The position numbers were made by a program, and so were the translations under genes. The notes under the pieces are model-generated. The model was not told where the DNA came from. It worked only from the letters and a program-made list of their open reading frames with translations, and ran no database searches. Shown here in pieces: positions 56,197-64,000 of a stretch of 64,000 bases of DNA. Source of the stretch: JABCYV01 sp963729325 (lineage in GTDB: Bacteria; Acidobacteriota; Terriglobia; Terriglobales; Acidobacteriaceae); NCBI GenBank assembly GCA_963729325.1, contig CAVSNS010000008.1, positions 1 through 64,000 on the forward strand, in the 5' to 3' direction. Every line of letters starts with the position of its first letter. The stretch's first letter is position 1.

Positions 56197-56949
56197 CTAG
56201 CCGCGAAGATTGAAGAAGCCTCCGTCAATGGGATAGTCCGTTCCGGTGATGAAAGTGGCTTCGTCCGAGCATAGAAATAACGCCAGCGCTGCTACCTCGC
56301 TGGGTTGAGCCATCCGGCCGATGGGCTGCGACTGCGCCAATTTTTCGAACATCTCCTTTTCTCTTCCCGGATAATTACGCTGGAGGTAACCATCCACGAA
56401 TGGAGTGTGCACTCGGGCGGGCGAAATACAATTGCAGCGAATGTTATGAGCCAGGTAATCCTTGGCAACCGAGTAGGTCATTGCGATCACGGCGCCTTTA
56501 CTCATGGAGTACGCAAAGCGGTCGGAAAGTCCCGCAGTGCCAGCAATCGAGGCCATGTTCAAAATCACGCCTCCGCCGTTGCCTTTGAGGTGGCCAATGG
56601 AGGCGTACATGCAGTTGTAGATACCCTTAATATTTACGCAATAGACCCTTTCGAAGTCCTGCTCCGAAGTCGTTTCGAGGTTACCTACATGGGCAATCCC
56701 GGCGTTGTTTACCAGGATGTGGATTCGATCGCGCTGGAAGATATCCCCGAAAACCGCCTTCACATTCTCGCGGTCGGAGACGTCGCAGCGATAAGCTTTG
56801 GCGTTGCGTCCCAGAGCGACGATCTCGCCAGCCAGGGCCTCAGCAGCACCCTGGTCAATGTCCAGAATTCGAACACAGGCTCCGCTTGCGGAGAATCTTT
56901 CCGCGATGGCCCGCCCGATTCCACTGGCGCCACCGGTAACTACGGCCAC
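56197..56949 (-). CDS. Short-chain dehydrogenase, start uncertain
   Basis: 250 residues from the GTG at 56949, but SDRs normally begin about six residues earlier, and the frame continues upstream as NGFRLDGK. An AGGAGG lies about 57 bases before it (near 57000), just before ATGTTTTTC; one extra T in that T5 run would give an ATG start and a continuous frame. Motifs: TGGASGIGRA, LVNNAGIAHVG, LNMASIAGTA (Ser), YSMSKG (Tyr/Lys), ITGTDYPIDGG. It lies 96 bases upstream of the other dehydrogenase, same strand. Confidence 0.85.
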   Translation of the reverse strand: MAVVTGGASGIGRAIAERFSASGACVRILDIDQGAAEALAGEIVALGRNAKAYRCDVSDRENVKAVFGDIFQRDRIHILVNNAGIAHVGNLETTSEQDFERVYCVNIKGIYNCMYASIGHLKGNGGGVILNMASIAGTAGLSDRFAYSMSKGAVIAMTYSVAKDYLAHNIRCNCISPARVHTPFVDGYLQRNYPGREKEMFEKLAQSQPIGRMAQPSEVAALALFLCSDEATFITGTDYPIDGGFFNLRG

Positions 56950-57038
56950 TTTGCCATCGAGACGAAATCCGTTGAGTTCAGCTTTCAGAAAAACATTCCT
57001 CCTACAGTGGAGAACAAGACGTCCCTGTGGTTACATAT

Positions 57039-59800
57039 TTATTGTGCCTGTGCCGTGCGCACGTTTTGGAACATGATCAGGGCTCTTTGGGCGTCCGCAT
57101 CATTTGGATCAAGCGCAATTGCCGTCTGCAACTCCTTCTTGGCTTCTTCCACCTTTCCAGTTTTGCCGTAGAACAAGCCGAGATTGTGGTGAAGATGTGC
57201 GCTCTGCGCGCAGTTTCCGCACAACTCGAGCGCCTCCGTCATCTGTTGGAATGCCTGCGGCCAGTTCTCTGCGTTGGCTGCTTCAAGAGCGAAATTGCCC
57301 AGTTGCTCCACCCTGTCTGTGATCTGTTGACTCTTTTGCAGCGCATCGAAGCGGGCCTGATACTGGGCCGCCTCTGCGTCATGCAACTTGTTCAAGGTCC
57401 GCGCCAGGTTATAGAGGGCCTGGGAATGGTTTGGGTCTGCCTGTACGGCTGCCTTCCAGTGCTCAACGGCCTCGGTGGTTTTCCCAACGCGCTCGAGGTT
57501 TTGACCGAGCAAGTATTGCGCATCGGCATTTTGCGGATTAAGAGTGACGACTTGACGCAGCAGTTCGGTGGAACGTTCCATTTGATTGTTCTGTTTTTCG
57601 GTGAGGGCCAGAAAATAAAGCGCGCTGGCGAAATTCGGCTGCAGGCGGCAAGCGCTTTCTAGTTCTCGCTGCGCATCTTCGTACTTGCCGTTCTCAAAAA
57701 AGAAACGACCGAGGTTGTAATGGGCCGCGGGAAGCTCGGGGTTGAGACGAACGGCTTCGGAGAATTCCTTGAATCCGCCTACACGATCATATTGATCGAC
57801 CAAGGCGATGCCTAGATTCAGGTGTGCATCGGCTGAATTGGGAGCAAGCGCTACCGCTTTTCGAAAGGTATCGACCGCTTCCCTTCCCCGGCCGGTCTTG
57901 GCTTGCAGCATCCCGAGAGCGGTGTATGCTGCTTCGTTCTGGGGATCGATTTTCAGAGCCAGATCAAATTGCTGTGCTGCCTGCGGAAATGCTCCTTGCT
58001 TAGCCAGCGTCAAACCAAGATTGACGTAGGCTTTGGCAAAATTCGGATCGTTCCCGATCGCCTGCTGGAACAGTCCCGCCGCCTCGGAATCCTTGCCTTG
58101 CTGACTGTAGAGAACTCCCAGATTGTTCTGGGCCTCGGCATACTTGGAATCGATTTGAATCGCGGTCTTGAAATCTCGTTCCGCTTCGGCAAAGCGACGA
58201 TCGCTCATGGCAAGGAATCCCAACTGATTGTGTGCAACGGAAAGATTGGGATCGAGGCGGATAGCAGTCTCCAGTTCTTTCTGCTCAGCAGGCTTGTCGC
58301 CCAGGTGGTCAAGAGCGAGAGACAGGTTGTAGTGTAGTTTTGCATCACCGGGATTCAGCTTAAGGGCTCGGCGGTAGTGTTCGACCGCAGCTTGCGGATT
58401 TCCTGCAAGCAAATACTGATTGGACTCATTGTTGAGTTTGCCTGCCTGGGCTTGCTGATCCGACCGGCGTCGAAGCTCAGTAGCTTTTCGCAGCTCGACT
58501 TGTGCGCGCTCTTTCTGATTTTGCTGTTCGAAAACAGACGCGAGTTGGGAGTGAATTTCAGGATCGTCGGGATTGATCTTTGCCGCAGCCTCGAATTCCT
58601 GGATAGCTTCCTCTGGCTTTTCCGTCCGAACCAAGATTAATCCAAGGTTGTAACGGGTATCCGCGTTCCCAGGATTCAGCCGCTTGGCCTGCCGCAAGGA
58701 TGCTTCCGCTTGCGGAAATTGCTTGAGTCCTGCATAAGCCAAGCCTAAGAGATAGTAACCCTGGTCATCACGCGGCTTGCGTCTGGCGTATTCCTGGAGG
58801 ATCGAAACCGATGCCGAATATTGTTTCTGAGTAAGTAGCGCTCTTCCCAGTGAGATTCTGGCTGCGTCCAGGTTAGCGTCAAGGCGCAGCGCCTCGCGGT
58901 ACTCCGCAACTGCCGCTTCCACATCAGTCTGGCTGGCCTTTCTGAAAATAGAGCAGGCCAAGATTGAAGTGAGCGTCGGCAGAGTCTGGATGCGCAGCGA
59001 CAAAATCCTTGAGGATGCCCACCGCTTTGTCCCTTTCCCCGTTTTGCTGTAAGCGATGGCGCGCGCGACCTGCAGGGTCTCTACTTGATCGGGGGTTGGG
59101 GAGAGATCTAATGCCTTTTCTAGACAAGCAATCGCTGCCGCCGGCTTCCCCTGGCTCATCAGGACTTGTCCGAGTGCCACCGAGGCGGGACAAAGTGCGG
59201 ATCAATCGTCAGTACAGCGTTGAACTCCTGTGCAGCTTCATCCCACTTGCCGTCGGCTTGCCGCACGTTTCCCAAAGCAAAATGCGCGGCTACTGAATCT
59301 GGTTTCTGTTGAATCGCAGTCTGCAGCTCCGCTATCGCTCGGGCTCGATTACCCTTGCGGAGAAGCGCCAGCGCAAGGTTGTAATGGGCCTCCCAGTTTT
59401 GTTGCTCCAGGCTAAGGGAGGCTTCAAAAGCTGGAATGGCGCAGGTAACTCGGTCGGCTTGCGCGTACAAAACCCCGAGTGTGTTGTAGGCCCCGGCGGT
59501 GGGATGGTCGTGAATGGCCTCCAACAGCGTCGCAATCTTCTCGGAAGGATGGGCTTCCTCCAGACACGACTTGGGCAAGACAAGTGCGTGCGCTACCGGC
59601 GTTGCTTGGCCCGGCGGAGAATTCTGTGCAGCTAAGGAGAGCGCACCTGCCAGAGTCATCAGGACACTCAGCGGCACGAGCAAACCCTCGAGGTAGAGCC
59701 CGTTCTGTCCTAGCCGCCAACATCTCCAGTGGCCTTCAGGCTTGCGGTTACTCCGATCAGCCAACAACTTCGTTGCCCGGGATCGATGCTTGGTACTCAA
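57039..59800 (-). pseudogene. Long TPR-repeat protein, frame broken three times
   Basis: Starts at 59800 with a membrane anchor or signal segment (LVPLSVLMTLAGALSLAAQN). About twenty TPR units follow, each like ALYNLARTLNKLHDAEAAQY or AYTALGMLQAKTGRGREAVD. The frame changes near 59184 (VALGQVLMSQ enters), near 59035 (an A run; RDKAVGILKDF enters) and near 58928 (DVEAAVAEYREALRL enters); all pieces are collinear TPR sequence. Total about 915 residues when joined. Probably a periplasmic scaffold; in Acidobacteria such proteins often neighbour TonB receptors. Confidence 0.8.
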
Positions 59801-59929
59801 GCAATCTTGTACTCGTATAGAGTGTATCGCCCGCGAGAGTCATCCTGCCGTTCAAAAAAGACGCATGTGCGATCGGCTCAAGAAAGTTTGGGCGGGCGCT
59901 TTCGCCTTTCTGCTAGCTGAGCACGCCCG

Positions 59930-60500
59930 CCGCAATATGATCCACATTTGAGTGCCGCTGTCGGCCGCAACCGAGCCATTCATCCGGCTCGTGCCATCCG
60001 ATGGAGAGCTGCCGCCCTCCGCCAAAACCGCGGGCTCCTCCTGTTGCCAGTTGACCCTTTAAGGTTTCAACGTGGATGGCCTGCCCGCTTCGCTCCACGG
60101 ACATTACTCCGCTTCGTCGCTACTACCAGGCAGTCCGCCCCTCAGCATCGCATTCGTACTCTCGCCCTCGTGGTTCAATCCACTTGTGGCTTCTCCGTTT
60201 GCATCGACGCCAAGGTTCTCATGTTCCATACGACCGCCTCTTCTAGGTTCAGGCCACCTGTATGCCGGATGCCGCTCCGTCCGTAAGCAGGTCCCGCCGG
60301 AGCTTATCCCACGATCTTCTGACTACCGTGGTTTTGACATCGTCTGAGCTCTTTTCGACACGGCAGTGGTTCACTTTCGTTCCTCTCCCTAGAAGTCACC
60401 TGACCCAGGTTTTTCTCCAGGGCCTTTTCCTTCACCGCTCACCACCACTCCCCTTAGGGAGCAGCAGCGGAAGGTGGTTTGAGTCCTGCTCCTGCAAGCC
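59930..60500 (-). mobile_element. Group II intron 5' part (domain I) remnant
   Basis: Read on the minus strand, the segment has the run of conserved pieces seen in bacterial group II introns: GGTGAGCGGTGAAGG, GAACGAAAGTGAACC, CGATGTCAAAACC, GTGGGATAAGCTCCGG, GGCATCCGGCATA, TATGGAACATGAGAACC and AGTAATGTCCGTGGAGCGAA. No reverse transcriptase frame or domain V hairpin follows; the sequence breaks off near 59930. So this is a truncated copy between the TonB receptor and the TPR gene. The plus-strand frames here are antisense to the ribozyme and not genes. Confidence 0.6.
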
Positions 60501-60523
60501 GGTTCGAGGGGCCTTCCCTCATC

Positions 60524-63500
60524 TCAGAAGTAAAGTTTGAGTCCGAACTGCAACTGTCGAGGCACATTCGCCGTACTGGTGACCACCCCGAAGTTTTTAT
60601 TTTCCAAACTCGTGACCGGAATCGCCCACACGGGCGTATTCGTCACGTTGAACGCCTCGAAGCGGAATTCCAGTCGGAATCGTTCTGTAATGGGGAATTG
60701 CCGGAAGACCGAGAGATCCAAGTTCTTGTACCAGTCAGACCGAAGAGAATCCCGGCCCAAGTCCCCAAACGTACCCTTAGCAGGCGTTTGAAAAGATGCG
60801 ATGTTAATCCATTCACTGGGGCCCTTATTGCCAGGATACAGGCTGCCAACTACATTGGCTCGCTCGTAGCCATATCCATTGCCGAAGTTGAAATTGCCGG
60901 TTTGCGCGATATCCTTGCCGCTTCCCACATCGAAAGGAGTTCCCGAATTGAGTGAGAGAATGCCGTTCAGGTTCCAGCCGCCAATCACCGCATCCACAAC
61001 CGAGTTGCCGGAAGACATTTTCCCGCCCTTGCCAAACGGCAAGGCATAAACCCACGCGGCGGAGAAGATTTGCGGAAGGTCGATAGCGGAAGGACCTTTG
61101 TCAGCCTGCAGGTTATAGGGGTTTTGAGTGGAGCAACCTTCCACTCCGTAGAAACCGGAACAGCCGAGATCCAAGCTCTTCGACCAGGTATACGAAATCA
61201 GATACGCAAGGCCATGTTGCCTGCCGTTCAATGAGGCCTGCAGCGCGTTATAGGTGCTCTTCCCCGTGCCGCGATCATACGCGGTGGGCCCGATATAGGG
61301 AAAAGGCGCGCCGCAGTTGGTTGCCTTCGGGCTCGAGGTCAAAGGGGGCACAGGCGGTATTAGCGTTTCCGCCAGCGACGGTAGCGGTGTTATACGCTCC
61401 TCCGACATCCAGACGTCTACCAACCGAACCGACGTAGTTCATCGTCAGCACGGTGCTGGAGGTTAGTTGATCCTGGATGCCAAAGTTCCACTGATCGGCA
61501 TAAGGTCTCTTCAAATACGGATCTGCAAACCAGGTTGACTGGTTGAAGGGGGTCCCGGTGGTGACCGGCTTTCCACTGCCGAGATTGAAGGGATCCCCGA
61601 ATGACACAGTCGGGAGGCCCGGCGGTCACCGGGTTAAGATTGCTGGCTCCAAGTTGGTCCAGGCTCGGCCAGGTGCCCTCGTAGTTTTGCGCGGTTTGAG
61701 TAATCGCTGCCCAATTATCAAAGAATCTCCCATACCCAGCGCGAAGTACCAGATTCGGGTGCAGTTGATACGCAAGACCGACTCGCGGTTGTATGTCGTT
61801 GTAGTCGGTGTGGAAAATCGCCGTGCCACCAAGAGGAGTCACTACCACGTGTGCGGGGAGGACCCCACCAGGTATGCACGGAGCGGCATTTGTCTGCGAG
61901 CACGACGGAGCGTTCCTGGCCAGAATGTAGGTTCCGTTGGTGAAATTCATGTCGCCGACAAAATTGTTGGCGTTCTTGTTGTCCCCATAAATAGGCATGA
62001 ACGTGATGTCATACCGCAAACCGAAATTCACATTCAGTTTGGTGGTCACCTTCCACTGATCCATGGCATAGAATCCGTCAACCCAGCCACCATGCTCGGT
62101 TTCAATCACATTGCGCCGTGAGGCATTGTTCGGAATGCCTAGAAGGAACGATGCTAAGGCGTTGCCACCCGTGAGGGTCGCAGGGTTTTCCGTATTTGCC
62201 GCGGCAAACTGGACGCTTGAGTTGAGATATAGAGCATTGGAGTTATTGCTGGTGAAATTCAATCCTGCTTTGAAAGTGTGGCGCCCGACTGTTTTTGTGA
62301 AGTCACCTCCGTATTCCCAGATGTCCGATACGTGAGTGTCGTCAACCTGTGCGGCCCCGTGCGCGCTGGGATTGGGATTGCCGATGTAAGTCTGGATTAC
62401 AACCTGCGGGATCATCGAAATCCCACCTTTGAAATTCCCCGCGAAGTTCGGAGAAAATCCCACTTGCGTCCCGAAGCTGGGCGAGGCATTGGTAAAGTTG
62501 GAGCCTTGGTCGATATTCACGCTGGTCCGTCCGAAATGGAATTCAGCCAGTGTGGTCCCGGAAAACAGGTGGGTGTAGTTAACCGCTACGTTGTAACCAT
62601 CGGTTACCTGGTTATGGAACAGTCCAGCAAAACCGCCCGATCCGCTGGCGGGCTGCCGGAAGCTGGTATAACGAGCCCAGACGTCGTCGTGCTGGCCGAA
62701 CTGGTGATCCAGTCGTCCGCTGCCCGTGTCCTGCCGGGTGATGGTCTTGGTTGTATCCAGGCCGTTAAACTTTGAGTTGCCTGTGAGGTTCGGAGCAGGG
62801 AACAAGGTTTGCGCGTAGTTGACCATGTTCTGGTTAATCATGGTCGAGGGAATCTTGTTGCAAGGTACGCCGGCTCCCTGAACGTTGCCCGGCGCCGGTA
62901 GAGGATTGCCTGCACCGTCGCACATGAAAGCCTGGCCGCGTTGAAGGGATTGTAAATTTGCCCGGTCCCGACGGTGGCGGTCAGGTCTCCAGCCAATTCT
63001 TGGCTGGTGGGTGTGTTGTAGAAATTGGAAGCAGCGGTGTGATTCCGGTAGCCTTCGTAGCTCAGATAAAAGAAGGTTTTCTTCTGTCCGTGTTGACCCG
63101 GCAACCAAAGCGGCCCGCCGAAGGAAGCTCCAAACTGGTTCTGTTGGAATGGAGTCACTTTTTTCAGGAACGGGTTGGCGGCGTCAAAAGCCGTGTTGCG
63201 AAGAAATTCCCAAGCCGCTCCGTGATACTGAGTCGTTCCGGACTTCGTGACCACGTTGACCACGCCGCCCAGCACGCCGCCAAACGAGGCGTCATCATTG
63301 TGCGATTGAACTTTGAACTCTTGAATGTCGTCGACAATCGGGGCAACAGCATAGGTGCTGCCGAATGACCCTTGGTTATTGACACCGTCCAGCAAAAATA
63401 AGTTGCTGCGATTGGATTGCCCATTCACCGATGGATAGGAAGACACCCCGATTGGATTCGACCAGATGCCCCCTGCGGAAGGTGCGTTCTGCGAGCCACG

Positions 63501-63967
63501 TTAACTGTGCTCACGCCCGGCGTGAGGTTCAGGATCTGGGTGAAGTTTCGTCCATTTAGCGGCAGATCGTTCACTTCCCGCCGCGTCACGGCAACTCCCA
63601 GCTCCGACGTGGCCGTCTCCAGAGCAACAGCCGAAGCTTGCACGGAGACGGTTTCCGACGTGGAACCCGTCGGCAGGCTTAGGTCGAAGACAGCGGTTTG
63701 GTTGACCCCCAACGTAATGCCCGACTGCACCGCGGTGCGGAAACCCTGCTTGCTGACTTTCAATTCGTAGTTCCCAGTCAGAACATCCGGGATAGAGTAG
63801 TAGCCAGCGTCGTTGGTCGTTGTGGCTCGGCTCAGGTTCGTATCCGTGTTGCGCAGGACAACAGAAGCGCCGGAAATTAGTGCTCCGGTTGCGTCGCTCA
63901 CCGTTCCCTTTATCGAGGCGTTCACCTGCGCGCGAGCATTCGTTGGCGAGAACACGGTGAATCCCAA
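60524..63967 (-). pseudogene. Oar-like TonB-dependent receptor, frame broken four times; 5' end near window edge
   Basis: The N-terminal carboxypeptidase-regulatory domain is first: ASIKGTVSDATGALISGASV and YYSIPDVLTGNYELKVSKQG. The plug follows (LPLNGRNFTQILNLTPGVST, FLLDGVNNQGSFGSTYAV, GGVLGGVVNVVTKSGTTQYH) and then a long beta-barrel ending LENKNFGVVTST...PRQLQFGLKLYF. Breaks lie near 63490, 62936, 61617 and 61342, each needing one base. Joined length is about 1140 residues. The TTG at 63967 is only nominal: the signal peptide seems to begin upstream, where an in-frame stop lies near 63990. It probably imports large substrates with TonB energy. Confidence 0.85.
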
Positions 63968-64000
63968 ACTAAAGCAACAGAACGAAAGTCAGATACGACC

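Noticed and set aside
59948..60540. Overlapping plus-strand frames in the 60 kb gap
   Set aside because: They are antisense to the group II intron-like ribozyme segment and have no binding sites or family patterns.
1..64000. CRISPR arrays, rRNA genes or a replication origin
   Set aside because: No regularly spaced repeats, no rRNA-like stretches and no DnaA-box cluster or dnaA/gyrB genes were seen.

Overview
The window looks like a chromosomal segment of an acidobacterium (Acidobacteriota, Terriglobia, of the Koribacter/Sulfotelmatobacter kind). This is inferred from the gene repertoire: an Oar-like TonB-dependent receptor with a carboxypeptidase-regulatory N-terminus, two more secreted proteins of that type, long TPR proteins, a CHAT/TPR protein, many small lineage-type hypotheticals and GC-rich intergenic palindromes. 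No search could be run.

Layout. 1-6 kb: a CHAT-TPR protein translationally coupled to an S41 peptidase, then two DUF2971-type genes around an unknown gene. 6-12 kb: small hypotheticals, tRNA-Asp with an adjacent tyrosine integrase and excisionase (an integrated island), and a scrambled zone of primase-polymerase, MFS and RHS fragments. 12-26 kb: mostly housekeeping and secreted proteins: an oxidoreductase, a beta-propeller lipoprotein, PurQ, an ECF sigma/anti-sigma/Spy-like operon, YebC, TlyA, a FabF-type synthase, an M15 peptidase, UbiD. 26-31 kb: Hsp20, a receiver protein and several tiny proteins, including a paralogous pair. 31-46 kb: secreted carboxypeptidase-regulatory proteins, a phospholipase C-type phosphoesterase, membrane proteins, a broken cpaB, a DinB protein, tatAB beside a Tat-exported ferritin-like protein. 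46-53 kb: NuoI, MetH, a Phd/VapC pair, a hydrolase. 53-64 kb: MarC, a FucP-like permease with two short-chain dehydrogenases (probably sugar oxidation), a long TPR protein, a group II intron remnant and the TonB-dependent receptor, which runs to the window edge.

More than 25 reading-frame breaks of one base are visible, many in short homopolymers and some in genes expected to be functional (metH, fabF-like). The base-level quality of the sequence, or real gene decay, must therefore be settled before any broken gene or apparent fusion is believed. An apparent dehydrogenase-permease fusion at 54-56 kb is really two genes joined by such an indel. Intergenic spaces are rich in short palindromic repeats. 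The best-supported family is a hairpin around a TTCGC-N-GCGAA core whose stem bases co-vary between copies.
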